From the NCBI RefSeq assembly GCF_008831285.2, contig NC_045143.1, forward strand, positions 17,500,655 through 17,564,654: a stretch of DNA of 64,000 nt. Direction: 5' to 3'. The notes under the pieces are model-generated. The model was not told where the DNA came from. It ran no database searches and saw nothing but the letters and a program-made list of their open reading frames with translations. Positions 11,508 through 22,588 of this stretch are shown piece by piece (within the stretch, counting starts at the first letter, position 1; the number at the start of each line of letters is the position of its first letter). A program made the position numbers and the translations under genes. The stretch is from Nymphaea colorata. Its lineage: Eukaryota > Streptophyta > Magnoliopsida > Nymphaeales > Nymphaeaceae.

Positions 11508-14142
11508 ATGGGTCAAGAGCAAGATGGTTTATATGTAATGGAAAACTATGGAGTGAGTTTTTTTACTCATACAAGCATGAAGAATAAAGAGTACCTCACA
11601 TGGCACACTAGACTTGGTCATATTGCTGATCAAAGCTTGAAGACCTTGGTCCCTCATCTCAACCTAGAAGAACATTCTTGTGATGCATGCGAGTTCTCTA
11701 GTCTACCATGCTATCGTTTCATACCTCCACTGAAAGGTCCACCGAGATATTCAAATTAGTTCGCTCAGACGTATGGGGGCCTGCTCCTATGGAATCATAT
11801 AATGGTTACAAATACTATGTGTCATTTATTGATGATAAAACTCGTATGTCATGGATTTTCTTTCTTAGAAATAAGAGTAAAGTGCTTGTTGTTTTTGAAG
11901 ACTTTTATTATATGTTACTTACTCAGTATGAGACCAAAATTAAAAATCTTAGGTTTGACAATGGGGGGGAATAAGTGAATGATTCTTCTCGCAACTTTAT
12001 GAAAAAACATGGTATACAACCTCAATACACATGTGCCGGCACCCCACAACAAAACGGAGTTGCAGAAAGAAAAAACCGTTAGCTACTAAATATTGCTAGA
12101 TCTATCATGATACATATGCATGTCCCCCAAAATTTTTGGTCTGATGCTATTGGTAAGGCTTGCTATCTGGCCAACCGAATACCAAACTCAAGTGTTGAAA
12201 ACAAAATTCCTCTGGAACTTCTACTTCAAAGCCCTGTTTCTATACAACATCTTAAAGTGTTTGGGTGTAAATGCTTCATTCATATCCAGGAAAATGTTAT
12301 GAGCCAGTTTTAAAAAAAATGTTTGTGACCAGGGATGTCAAATTTTTTGAACATGAGTCATTCCATGAGGAACCAAATCAAGGGGAGACACACGTCCATG
12401 GAAATGGAATCATGACAAACAATGATAACATTGTTCTTCCTCTAGTAGATGTTTTTAATACCTCGGCTTCCAAATCTACTATTGAAAACCAGTCTTCACC
12501 CAATGATCCATCTTTACAAAATGACAATACCAATATTATCATTGAACCTAGCCAAGCCAGTGAACCTAACCAAGAAAATCAACCCTTTCAGAGTTCTACT
12601 CATCCTACTAGACCTCCATCTAGACTTAGTGATTTTTATACATATCTATCAACCAACCATCACCATTCTATAGATAAGTATCTTACATTCGAGGCCATAT
12701 CAAAACCCTATCGATCTTATATCTTATACACCTATACTCACCTAGAACCAAAAACCTATGAAGAGGCTAACAAACATCCACAATGGAAACAGTCCATGAT
12801 GGAAGAACTTTCAGCATTAGATAAAAATCAGACTTGGAATTTGGTTCCTCTGCCAAAGGGAAAGAAAACTGTGGGGTGCAAGTGGGTTTAGGCACCATAG
12901 AACGGTGTAAGGCTCGCTTGGTAGCAAAAGGTTTTACTCAAACTAAAGGGATCTGTGGCTTCAAACAAGAGATGAAACCTTATTCAACTAGATGTTAAGA
13001 ATGCTTTTTTACATGGGAAACTTGATGAGGAGGTTTACATGGAAGCATCGCAGGGAATATGCAATGAAAAATGGTACGTATGTAAACTAAAAAAAGCATT
13101 GTATGGTCTGAAACAATCTTCAAGAGAATGGTTCTCCCGGCTAAGTGCTGCCCTTGTTAGTATTGGTTTTAAAAGAAGTTCTGTAGATTACACTATATTT
13201 ACTTGTATTCGAGTTTCAAAAATAACTATTCTACTTGTGTATGTAGATGACATCATTATGACAGGTGACAATGAAGAGCTTATGGTTCATGTAAAAAACT
13301 ACCTCAACAAGCAATTTGAGATCAAGGATCTTGGAAAGTTGAGGTACTTCTTGGGAATAGAGGTGGCTCATTCAGACAAAGGCATGTTTCTATGTCAAAG
13401 AAAGTGTACTTTAGATCTTCTAAAGGAGACAAAGCACCTGGGTGTCAAAACTGCAGAGCCACCACTTGAACAAAATTGCAAGTTAAGAAAGAATGAAGGA
13501 ACAGAAGTTAAGAACATCCAAATCTTTCAGAAGCTTGTTGGTAAACTTATATATTCAACAGTGATAAGGCCATACATTACTCATGTTGTAAGTACTATAA
13601 GCTAGTATATGCAAAATCAAAGATCCATACATGTCGATGCTGCCAATAAAATACTAAGATACCTAAAGAGCTCCCCAGGAAAGGGTATTCTGATGAAACA
13701 TGACCAGCCTATTAATGTGGTAGGTTATTCTGATGCTGATTGGGCTGACGACCCAAATGATAGAAGGTCTACTTCTGGTTTTTAAACGCTTGTTGGTGGG
13801 ACTTTAGTTACATGAAAGGACAAAAAACAATTGGTTGTAGCCCGATCGAGTGCCGAAGTAGAGCATAGAGCTATGGCAGCATGTACTTGTCAATTGATAT
13901 GGATGAAGGCCATTCTAAAAGACATGAATATTGAAGTAAAAGAGCCAATGAGACTTATGTGCGATGATATGACAGCTATATACATTGGAGAAAATCCTAT
14001 CTATCATGAACACACAAAGCATATTGAAGTACACTGTCACTTCATTAGAGAGAAAATTCAAGATGGAACAATTCAGATGCCACACTTTAAGAGCGAATAT
14101 CAATTGGCAGATATATTTACTAAGTCTCTTGGAAAGGAATGA
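11508..14142 (+). pseudogene. Copia 1 pol: integrase, reverse transcriptase, RNase H (broken)
   Basis: The pre-integrase zinc region (R-L-G-H-I...C-D-A-C) lies at 11590-11700. The integrase core spans 11755-12300, including F-D-N-G-G-E near 11955-11972 with a stop just after it. RT begins near 12800 (W-N-L-V-P-L-P-K-G) and keeps the YVDD box at 13240-13251. Between about 12890 and 12990 the conserved segment that normally joins C-K-W-V to Q-L-D-V-K-N-A-F is mostly missing and out of frame, a deletion of roughly 50-65 codons. RNase H (G-Y-S-D-A-D-W-A, later S-S-A-E-x-E) runs from about 13725 to 14140. Several in-frame stops are present. Confidence 0.88.
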
Positions 14143-14193
14143 TATAGGTATATTGTTAACAAGTTGGGGTAGATTGATATTTGTGCACCAACT

Positions 14194-14202
14194 TGAGGGG
14201 GA
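14194..14202 (+). promoter_or_regulatory. Polypurine tract of copia element 1
   Basis: TGAGGGGGA lies three bases before the 3' LTR. It is the usual primer for second-strand synthesis. Confidence 0.8.
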
Positions 14203-14205
14203 CAT

Positions 14206-14514
14206 TGTTGGATCCTTCTAGAGAGAAGAGTATGCTGGATTTTTCTAGAGAGGAGGTTACGTTGGATCTTTCTAGAGAAGAGATTACGCTGGAATTTTCT
14301 AGAGAGAAGATTACGATAACTCTTCCTAATTTTTTGTGCTTTATCCCTAACTTTTCTCTTCTTCTATCTTGAGCCAATTGTAAACTGTAAATACCTCTTT
14401 TGTATCTCCAATTGATTCAAGTTCTCAATAAAAGAACTCCTCTCTTCTCTCATGGATGCAGGCTAATATGTCGAACCACGTAATCTTGGTGTAACAGTCA
14501 CCAAAAACTCAACA
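14206..14514 (+). repeat. 3' LTR of copia element 1 (309 bp)
   Basis: TGTTGGATCC...CAACA, aligned along its length with the 5' LTR apart from a 26-bp gap and scattered substitutions. The target duplication GACTT follows at 14515-14519. Confidence 0.95.
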
Positions 14515-15212
14515 GACTTCCACATCCTGGCAGAGGATTTCAACTGCCACTCCAATTCACCCTAACCCTTCCATGGCCACCTTTCCAGAGTTCATTAGTG
14601 CTCATGGTCTTTGCCCCCTTCCTTTATCAAGTGACCCTTTTTCTTGGTCCAACAACAGTTCTTTTCCATCCTTTCGTTTGTTGGACTGGGTTTGCATCAT
14701 TACTGACGTCTTGGATGTATTCCCCTGTATTTCCACTTCCCTCTCCACCCGCACAATCTCAGACAATAGCCTCATTGTCATTTCGATCAAGTACAAGCCT
14801 TCTTATCCTCGGGCATTCACCTTTGAGTAGTGGTGGTTGCCCGACCAGGGCCTCCTTGGCATTCATCATTAGTAGCAAGGTACTTGCCAATAGACTCACC
14901 GTTTTTGCCTTCATCATTGGCCCCACCCAATTGGCCTTTACGCGAGGTCGCCAGCTTCAGCACGGATATATTCTGGTGAATGAGATAATTCATTCCTCCA
15001 AGGGGCAGCCACAGGTGACCTTTTTCCTCAAAGTTGACTTGACAAAGGCGTATGATTCTGGACGCTGGAGCTCTTTACTGCAGACCATGCTCTTAATCTC
15101 TTTAAAATCAAAACACAAATGATTCCCATTAGGTTTAGTATATGTGTGTGTTTGGATGATTCTCATCAACTTAGTTCGTCACGCTGTGTGGTATAATGGA
15201 AAACATTGATGG

Positions 15213-15215
<3 letters not shown>

Positions 15216-15306
<91 letters not shown>
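15216..15306. repeat. (AT)n microsatellite, about 91 bp
   Basis: An almost pure AT dinucleotide run, followed by a short ATATGTATATATTACATG stretch. It lies about 100 bp after the last recognisable LINE sequence. Confidence 0.97.
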
Positions 15307-15309
<3 letters not shown>

Positions 15310-15310
<1 letters not shown>

Positions 15311-16290
15311 GTATATATTACATGCACACATGAATTACAAGGAACTACAGCCAGCCTGGCAAAAGGGCCAAACTGGCGAATAGGAGAAGAAGCTGACAAA
15401 AGCCGTATCCCAATTGCGCGAGGTCACTTCAACACATTTAAATATTAATTAATTTGTTTCTGCTTAACCAAGGAAAACGTTCTACGCAGTTTTAAGCGCT
15501 ATCCAGATATCACTTTGTCGCTTCGTTCCGAGTGTAAACCAAATCAGATTTGAAGACTTCTTATCATTTTTGGTATTCCAGTCATTCTTTTTGGCCAAAT
15601 ATTCGGACATTTTTTTAGAACGAGGTAAGCCATCATATTTGAAAAGTCCAAAGTCATCAAACAATGACCACCCTTTGATTTCCACAACCACCGAAAAAAG
15701 ACAAGCATTTTCAGTCACTTTGCTTATATAAACGTAGTACACTTTTGTATTGATGAAGTGCATTTGGTATGGCTAGTGATGAGCTTTCCTACATGATGAA
15801 CTCAAAAGTCAATCGACCTTACTACTTTCACTAGCGCATAAGTAATAGCTTAGTCACCTCTGACGATGATGATGTTGGTGACTGACGAATACACACACAT
15901 GGTAGTGCTTGCGTGCATGCTAAAGGGCGCATGTGTTTTCCTACTTATACTCTACTGCAGAACTTCTGGCGGTTTTTTTGTCTTCCCCAACAACTTGTTG
16001 GTGGTGTTTTTCGTAATGTTGAGTGGATTCTCTCTCTCCCTCTCTCTCTATCTCCTCTTGTTTTGCTCTGTTTCGTTTTGTACTTTTGTTCAGTTCGGCA
16101 ATACCCTTCTGGTTTATGGATTTTGGTTGAGCTTTTTCTCTGTTTTTCTTCAATCTTGATACTGTAATTTTTGAGATTTTTTTTTTCTTTCTTTCCAAAA
16201 TTCATGATCATTAATTGTTATGAATTATCTCTTGAAACTCCAATCTGAAATATTATTTATGACTTCCTTCTACGGCAAATACTAGAGCTG
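15310..16290. other. Downstream intergenic region of PGIP gene A
   Basis: No gene recognised. A 93-codon minus-strand open frame at 15482-15763 has no motif I know. The CT-rich stretch near 16030-16060 produces shadow frames on both strands. Confidence 0.5.
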
Positions 16291-16292
16291 CA

Positions 16293-16302
16293 TTTATTTA
16301 TT
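16293..16302 (-). terminator. Polyadenylation signal of PGIP gene A
   Basis: On the minus strand the sequence reads AATAAATAAA, two overlapping AATAAA signals about 55-60 bases after the stop codon. This is a usual place for the near-upstream signal of a plant gene. Confidence 0.6.
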
Positions 16303-16354
16303 TCTTGGGCAAACCTACAGGGTGAGATCGATTACAGATCTGCTGTTCAGATTT

Positions 16355-17338
16355 TCAGCATTTAGGGGAGAGTGGCGGTCCACAGAGGCAGCGGTTGTGC
16401 ATATAGGACGAACTATCGAGCTTCTGCATGTTCCCACCTTGCGGGATTTCCCCGCACAGCCTGTTGTAGCTCACATTGAACTGCTGCAGGTTGGGCAGTG
16501 CCACAATCTCCGCGGGGATTCTTCCGTATATCATGTTGTGCGAGAAATCCAAGATCCACAAGCCGGGCGGGAAGACGACATCGGTCAGGTCGAAATCGAA
16601 GAGATTCCGGGAGAGAACGATGCTGTTCAGTGACTTGGATCGGTTGTTGAAGAGGGGAGACGGATCGCCGACTAGCTGATTCCTGTCTAGATCGATGCTA
16701 GCTAAATCTGCTTGGGCAAGAGACTTGGGTATGGCGCCGGAAAGGCTGTTGTGAGAGAGGAAAATCTGCAGGTTGGCAGCACGGAATTGGCCGAAGGACT
16801 CGGGTAGTGGGCCGGTCAGCATGTTGCGGTCCAAATGCAGCGATGTGAGCTTTCGAAGATCGGAAAGAGTTGGAGGGATGGAGCCACTGAGTTGGTTGAA
16901 GGACAGATCCAAGCTCTCCAGGTTGATCAGTCGATTCAACCAAGTCGGTATGGGCCCGGACACGTTGGTGCCGCTGATGCGCAGGTAGGTGAGCTTGGTG
17001 AGGCTAGCGAAGGATGGCGGGATTCCTCCATGAAGATTCGGCATCTTATGGATGATGAGAGACTGCAAGTTGGCGAACTTGGCTATGGCTGTCGGAATCG
17101 GGCCATTGAACTGGTCACGGCTGAGGGTGAAGCCCGTCACGCTGCTGGTGTTCGGGTTGCACTGGATCCTGTTGAACAGGTGGCAACAATCAGTGCCGGT
17201 GTAGGTCCAGTTGAGGGCTGCGAAGATCTCGGCCACAACTTGCGCGTCTTCGGCAGGGCATTGCCACCTGAAAGCAGAGGTGAGGATGAGGGAGAGGGAG
17301 AAGGTGAATGAAAGGAAGACGAAAATTAGGCGAGGCAT
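16355..17338 (-). CDS. Polygalacturonase-inhibiting protein, gene A
   Basis: A 327-aa secreted LRR protein, the size typical of plant PGIPs (about 330 aa). PGIPs sit in the cell wall and bind the endopolygalacturonases of fungi and insects. The order of parts is a hydrophobic signal peptide (about residues 1-23), an N-cap with C27, C51-C52 and C60, about ten plant extracellular LRRs of the L-x-x-L-x-L-x-x-N-x-L-x-G-x-I-P type (about 65-290), and a C-cap with C295, C317, C319 and C327. All eight cap cysteines are present. I chose the inner Met (MPRL, 17338) over one 13 codons upstream, because the signal peptide starts there, the pseudogene has the same MPRL start, and a TATA box lies about 70 bp upstream. 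There is no intron, which is common in this family. Inhibitor specificity cannot be read from sequence. DRT100-like or FLOR1-like LRR proteins are the main alternatives. Confidence 0.9.
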   Translation of the reverse strand: MPRLIFVFLSFTFSLSLILTSAFRWQCPAEDAQVVAEIFAALNWTYTGTDCCHLFNRIQCNPNTSSVTGFTLSRDQFNGPIPTAIAKFANLQSLIIHKMPNLHGGIPPSFASLTKLTYLRISGTNVSGPIPTWLNRLINLESLDLSFNQLSGSIPPTLSDLRKLTSLHLDRNMLTGPLPESFGQFRAANLQIFLSHNSLSGAIPKSLAQADLASIDLDRNQLVGDPSPLFNNRSKSLNSIVLSRNLFDFDLTDVVFPPGLWILDFSHNMIYGRIPAEIVALPNLQQFNVSYNRLCGEIPQGGNMQKLDSSSYMHNRCLCGPPLSPKC

Positions 17339-17404
17339 TTGGAAAATCTGTTGGTGCGGACTGTTTAGCTCGTTCACGAATGATAGATGCGAGAGACTTT
17401 CCCC

Positions 17405-17489
17405 CTTTTATAATCTCACTTTCTCTCCCAGATTCTCTCATCTCTCTCTCGTGCTTAATTGATATTTCTACGCGGAAACCCATTGACTT
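17405..17489 (-). promoter_or_regulatory. Proximal promoter of PGIP gene A
   Basis: On the minus strand a TATAAAAG box lies at 17405-17412, 67-74 bases before the ATG. Upstream of it, at 17461-17489, is a block reading AAGTCAATGGGTTTCC...GAAATATC that recurs upstream of the PGIP pseudogene (23045-23072). The reverse complement of its start, TTGACTT, fits the W-box core bound by WRKY factors. That would suit a defence gene, but it is inference. Confidence 0.6.
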
Positions 17490-17639
17490 ACGAGCTCACG
17501 CGGTTCTCTGTTGAGTGCTTCCATTTATTTTTGCTTCAAATGTAACTCCTCAATGACGTGCGGAAAACAAAAGTGAGTTAAAATGGTAGAACTCTAAACT
17601 CTCTCCGTGCACATATTTGTGTTCATTGAGGTTGAGGTA

Positions 17640-17900
17640 AAACTGGGTAATGAGCTGCGCTGCCGCCGGGTAGCTAGTACCCGGCCTGCCTCGGGCCCAG
17701 GCCCGAGCCGGCCCAATAATTATCAGGCCAGTCTGGTCAGCACGATAAGCTTGAGTCGGCCCGACAGTGAGTTTTTAAATTTTTTTTATTAATTTTTATA
17801 TATATTTATAATATTTTATTATGATTAATTATATTTATATAATTTTTTATTTAAAAATATATTTTTAAATTTAATCGGGCCGGGCCAGCACGCTTACTTG
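17640..17900. repeat. GC-rich MITE-like repeat
   Basis: A cluster of GGCCCGAGCCGGCCC and CGGGCCGGGCC motifs at 17670-17770 and 17873-17890 flanks an AT-rich core. This is a common shape for non-autonomous hAT-type repeats in plants. I could not find a target duplication, so the borders are approximate. Confidence 0.35.
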
Positions 17901-19990
17901 GAAGGCTTCAAATGTTAAAATTTCTTTTGCTTGAGAACTTTGACACTGTGTTATGACTGGCCCGCTGCCTAATCATGCATATTCATGGTTTTCCCCTTTC
18001 CAAGGGGCAAACAATATGGTTGAGAAATCTAATCAATCATTGGGCACCCTTCATCATAAGCACTAATTCATTTGAGTAAGTGCCAACAACAGTTGGTTAA
18101 GTCGAACTAATGGTCTTACTTCGCAAACCCATGATTGTGTCCATCACTGATAGAAGTTTTTTAGGTCAATTTGCAGGTTTTTGAGGTCTCTTAGATACTG
18201 TTTGGTGGTTGCAAGGACAACTGTTCTCAAGACACTTACCTTTACAACAAATGTCCTAAGAACAAAAAATTCTTGTTCATATGGTCAAACTTTAATTTTG
18301 TCTAGTGTTTGTTTATAAGGATAAATTTTTCAACTTGTCTTGTCTGCCGTTTGTATTAATGACTAGATAGACAAGTTTAACACATGTTTTATATTTTTCT
18401 ATATTTATACATTTCTCACTCTCCAAAACACATGATAAAACGAACGAAAAATATATGAACTAATAAAAATATTATTTTCTTTCAATAAAAAATTCACATA
18501 TTACAAAGGGAAATATTTCAAAAAGCATATTAAAAATACAAACAAAAAAATATTCACTCTCTTTTTCTTTTTCTCTCTCTATACATGAGAAACTTAAACT
18601 CAACATATAATGAAAAAGCTAATAAAATATCTAAAAAAAATCTAAGCTAACAAAAATTACTTTCTCTCACTCTTTCTATCCATACAAATACAAGCAACCT
18701 AAAATATATTAACCAACAAAATACTCTCTTTGCCTTTTCTCGTTCTAGTTTTCTCTCTTTTTTTATTCTCTCACTCTCTACAAATGTAAATGTCATAAAA
18801 TCCATATATTATAAAAGAAAACATCAACCAATTATAGGGAATAAAAAGACATAACTGAAGAGTAAACTTTCAATTTGTTAGATACAAACCATAAAAATGT
18901 TTAGAAAGTTTCTAAAAACAACTAAATGTATATATCATGATAGTTGTCTAACCCAAAAAAAACTTTCAAAGGACATGACATGGCGATGACAATCCCATTT
19001 GATCAAGCGGCTACCAGCATCCATAAAATAATGCTCATTTATTGCATCTTCACCTTGGTCCTTACATTTCAACAACAATTTATGTGAATATTAGTGATAA
19101 TACAGTGTACACTAATAAAGAAACAGTACACTTGATCTAGTCAATCATGTATAATAGGTAGAAATAAGAATGGTGTTAGCAAGCTTACCAAAACCAAAAA
19201 ACAAATCTAAATAATTAAAGATAAAGCATTTCAATCAATGGGTTGCCAAAACCAAATTAAACGGTCTATTGTTGAGCTTCCCCATTGAACAAGGACCACA
19301 CTGCAAAATGGTTGCTACTTTGTGAAATTTTGCAAACCAGGGGTATGTTGATTGAAAGTTTCTTAGTCAAAGTTTACACGGGTAAACTGCCCTTATGAAA
19401 GCAAGTCATCCTCTATTACCGATTATTGGTAACAATCTGTCAGCCCAATTACAAGGACCAGTTCACAACATTTAGTCAAGTAATTTATGCGTCACTTCCA
19501 TTTCCTCCTAGCCATCCTCATTAGTAAGAGTAAAAGAACTGTCAAATGCATGGAATTGGATGGAAGCAACCTCTTTAAGTATATCGAACCTACCGTCGAC
19601 CATGACTGTAAGTAGAAAATTCTTCAAGTACTTCATGAGCATTCAAAAGTAGTGCAAAAATGATGGGGCATTTAATTTTCTTATGGAACAGAGAATGAAT
19701 ATGGTATAACAGGCATATTGGAACTCTAAATCTGAAAAATGTAGAAGGTAAGCATTGAACTTACCAAGTTTGAAGTAAACTCTCCATCTATTTGCATATA
19801 TTTATATGATTAAATTTATCAAAAGCAATTTAAAATGTGAAAGTTCATATAATAAAATGCATTCTCCAAAATTGACTAAATTTCCAAAGCCTCACTTGAT
19901 TGAAAACTCTCAAACTACAAGAAAAGAAGATGAAAGTCGACGATGATAATCCTTAAATTTGACTTTTTTTCTTTGAAGGAAAGAAAATAT
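17901..19990. other. Intergenic, no gene recognised
   Basis: AT-rich sequence with many poly-A and CTCTCT patches and no open frame or motif of note. Confidence 0.6.
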
Positions 19991-19991
19991 T

Positions 19992-20011
19992 ATCTCTCTC
20001 TTCTCTCTCTC

Positions 20012-20042
<31 letters not shown>

Positions 20043-20063
20043 ATAGAGAGAGAGAGAGAGAGA
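19992..20063. repeat. Compound microsatellite (CT)n(TA)n(TG)n(TA)(GA)n
   Basis: CT repeats, then TATATA, then GTGTGT, then GAGAGA follow one another without spacer. The CT and GA arms are complementary, so a single strand could fold back with the TA/TG run as the loop. Confidence 0.95.
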
Positions 20064-20350
20064 CTTACACATTGCTGTTCCGTTTCACATCTCAACCTTC
20101 TTGGTATTTTTTTTTTCTGTGGGGACATCAAAGTCATTGTTGATATGGTCCTTCACTAATCAAGTGACTCAAGACTTACAAGTGGGCAGTGTCTTCTCCA
20201 ACATGGGGATAATATCGTGTATGTACTTACCTCCCTATGCTTATCTGTTTCCCTAATTCTGTCTACTGAACACATGAGGAATCCAATTGGGCACTCATGT
20301 ATACCTCTGTATCCTACAATTGTGTTTAACATGCTTGTTGTATGTCAAGC

Positions 20351-20565
20351 ATGCAGATGGGAGAATTTGTTTCTTATGTGTCACATGGGATAGATACATA
20401 CAGCATTAGAGAGCCTCTTGGCATTTGTGCAGGGATTTGTATATTCAATTTTCCAGCCATAGAGGGCTGTTCTGATGTTAACTCTTGGTTTCTCTTTACA
20501 GATATTTCTAGTGGCTGTGACTTGTGGCAACACATATATTTTGAAGCCATTAGAGAAATATCGAG
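20351..20565 (+). pseudogene. Fragment of a methylmalonate-semialdehyde dehydrogenase (ALDH6) gene
   Basis: The first part (20351-20460) reads M-Q-M-G-E-F-V-S...S-H-G-I-D-T-Y-S-I-R-E-P-L-G and then C-A-G-I-C-x-F-N-F-P-A, a stretch distinctive of mitochondrial MMSDH. A second part (20502-20565), after a TTTACAG acceptor, continues V-A-V-T-C-G-N-T-Y-I-L-K-P and ends at a GTGAT donor-like site. The enzyme oxidises methylmalonate and malonate semialdehydes in valine and pyrimidine breakdown. Exons before and after, including the catalytic cysteine, are absent here, and the I-P-L-W segment is lost. Intron-like sequence is retained, so the copy arose from DNA, not from mRNA. Confidence 0.75.
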
Positions 20566-20569
20566 GTGA

Positions 20570-21639
20570 TATTCTTTCTTTTTTTGGGTTCTTTGTGTTT
20601 GAGATTTAACTCTTTCTCATTCATTGAATTTATGCCATGTTATTTTAAAGCCTATGATGATAACAGAACCAACTAGCACACATACATGCCAGATAGAGCA
20701 TTTTTATGTCTCCTTAATAGGGTTATGGAGAAACCTCTCCATGAATTTCTGCTGAACTTTTTTGCTTGTTGAGTTGGATGAAAATCTATGCATCCATTGG
20801 TTGTATGTTTGATGGTCTAGGTTTGGCAGCTGGACATAAATCACTGCTAGAAATGATGATAAAGCTCGATAGATTGTCTGTAATCTCCTTTTTCCTTTAT
20901 GGTTTGACATATGGTTACCTGATCCTGGAATTTTCTGCATTAAGTGATCTTGTTTAGCTAAAGAGTGTAAATTTTTCATTAGCTTAAGAGTTAATTGTTA
21001 ATGCTTTCAAACATCTTCAGATTATTTCTACTGGTTGAGCACAGAACATATAGTGGCAACGAGTATCTAAGTTTTTGTTGACTCAGCAATCTGAGGCATA
21101 TTCTTAGGGTGTTTATTCTTATTTTTTAGAAAAAAAAATGTAGACTTGTCTATTTCGCTTTTTTGTTTGTTTTAAGATAAGGTAGTCTAGAATATAGTTT
21201 TCATTTCTGTTTAACAACTAAATGTTACTTGTCATGTTATGATAAATTTTGGTGGCCATACCTTTTTTTGTTAATATTGCAATAAGTCCTTGGCAGAGAA
21301 TTAGAAATACAGAGGGCTCAAAAACCATGTTTTGAGTTTATTGTGTCTTGCAAACTGCTTGTCAAGAAAAGAACGGTGAAAAAAAGAAGAAATTCGAGGT
21401 TGTGGCTACATTTTGTTGTCGTGGTTTGAGGTGCACTTGAGACTTAGACATGAGATCAATGTAGATCCATGTATGTCATTGTACTTGCGACAATCTTTGT
21501 AGAGCATTAGCTCTCTATGTGGTTTTGTATATTTTGTGATGTGATCAGACACAATTTTTTTTATATTTTTAATAATAAAATTTTGGTTTAAGTAATTTTT
21601 TATATTCTATATATATATCAGGATGCAGGCTGGGATAAT
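20570..21639. other. Intergenic, no gene recognised
   Basis: I searched for further ALDH6 exons after the fragment and found none. AT-rich spacer. Confidence 0.5.
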
Positions 21640-21882
21640 AAGTTAGGATTGACCGCTACCGTTGGCAACGGTAGTGGTAAGTCCCCAATGATACTATTGG
21701 CAACGGTTGAAGAGCCGTTGCTAATAAAGAAATTGGCAACGGTCCTTCTTCTTGCAGCAAGCCAATGCTACAAAGGCAACGGCTGGCCTAAGCTACTCAC
21801 TAGGGTGGAGGGCGTTGCCAGTAACATCGTTGCGTATGGCTGGACCTCTTAGCCATCGCTAATAGTACATTTTGTTGTTGTG
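21640..21882 (+). mobile_element. Subterminal region and right end of a CACTA-like element
   Basis: The motif GGCAACGG or its complement CCGTTGC occurs about seven times in both orientations. The block closes with TACATTTTGTTGTTGTG at 21882, whose complement CACAACAACAAAATGTA resembles the CACTACAACAAAA terminus common in plant CACTA elements. No transposase is nearby and the left end was not found. The upstream block duplicated near gene B starts immediately to the right. Confidence 0.5.
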
Positions 21883-21884
21883 TT

Positions 21885-22588
21885 CTTTATAAATTGGCTG
21901 GCTTTTAAGTTGAATCGACTGATTAATTAACTCTTATGTATCGACCAAATCCATCCATTGGTGAAAATTTCATAAATTGTTACATGGCTTCCACTAGTTT
22001 TTTGAACTTTTAAACTTTTGTTTCGTTTTTTTTTTGTCTATTGAATTTGAAATACTTGTGTTTTACTTTTTATTACTTTTGAAATGCTTAAGGTTTTCTT
22101 GAGTTTGTGATCTAATTTTTATTTGAATATATATATCACTATATAGTTCCAATAAATCTGATTAATTAGTAGATGAATTTTTTTTTTCCGATTGAATTCA
22201 GCGAATTCATCTAATCATTTTGTCTTTCAATTTAAATAATGAAAATTCTGTTTTTGATAATGTTAGTGGGACCTAATCCTTGAAACTTTCAGGGGAACAA
22301 GAAGATCGAGGATTGTAAGGATGACCCACATGAGCAGTGTTTGTGGGTAAAGACCAGATGGAGTGCTAATGAAAGCATCCACCTTGCTGAATTTCCCCAC
22401 TGAATTGACTGTCAGAAAGAATGTTGACATCTCTCTCTCTCTCTCTCTCGTATATACCTGTTTGGAAATAAAATGAGATGGGAGCTTACTTGGAAAGAAC
22501 AGAATGGTTGCTGTCTGCATTCCCCTGTACTCTGGACTGAAGGACAATGATTTCACTTGATTGATTTGTACAAAGTAATGGATTCAAC
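21885..22588 (+). repeat. Segmental duplication, copy 1 (upstream of PGIP pseudogene)
   Basis: This block matches 53898-54767 and 56709-56790 in the same orientation. Shared landmarks are ATTACATGGCTTCCA, GATCTAATTTTTATTTG, TATAGTTCCAATAAAT, GAAAGCATCCACCTTG.TGAATTTCCCCACT, a CT microsatellite after AATGTTGACAT, and GCATTCCCCTGTA...GATTTCACTTGATTGAT. Copy 1 lacks the 1.94-kb insert that splits copy 2. The block lies 0.6-1.3 kb upstream of the pseudogene start. Confidence 0.88.

Larger units (their letters stand above)
9444..14514 (+). mobile_element. Ty1/copia retrotransposon 1, full-length but defective (5071 bp)
   Basis: Both LTRs start TGTTGG and end CAACA. The 5-bp target duplication GACTT flanks the element at 9439-9443 and 14515-14519. 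The primer site follows the 5' LTR directly and a purine tract precedes the 3' LTR. Inside, the order is gag, protease, integrase, reverse transcriptase, RNase H, which defines copia. Several stops and frameshifts and a deletion in RT make it non-autonomous. Its target was the endonuclease region of a LINE, so it is younger than that LINE. Confidence 0.95.
9055..15112 (+). mobile_element. Decayed LINE (L1-like), split by a copia element
   Basis: ORF2 begins at ATG 9055 with an endonuclease N-terminus (M-R-I-G-F-W-N-V-H-G-L-N). It runs with stops to 9443, where a copia element interrupts it. It resumes at 14515 with the D-F-N-C box and the F-S-W-S-N...R-L-L-D-W...S-D-N-S pattern of the endonuclease C-terminus (to about 14830). 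Reverse transcriptase follows at about 14860-15085: A-N-R-L, Q-L-A-F-x-x-G-R, and L-K-V-D-L-T-K-A-Y-D. The sequence between endonuclease and RT is much shorter than in a full LINE, and the RT stops before its FADD-type catalytic box. The element is therefore a deleted, dead copy. Family assignment rests on motif order only. Confidence 0.8.

Noticed and set aside
15482-15763. 93-codon minus-strand open frame with some protein-like composition
   Set aside because: I could match it to no family and it has no neighbouring exons, so it is noted only in the spacer entry.
17339-17377. Upstream Met giving a 340-aa form of PGIP gene A
   Set aside because: The 13 extra residues are polar and would displace the signal peptide. 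The MPRL start is shared with the pseudogene and lies at the right distance from the TATA box.
16322-17483. Several open frames antisense to or out of frame with PGIP gene A (up to 158 codons)
   Set aside because: They overlap the conserved LRR coding sequence in wrong frames and mirror its GC-rich repeats.
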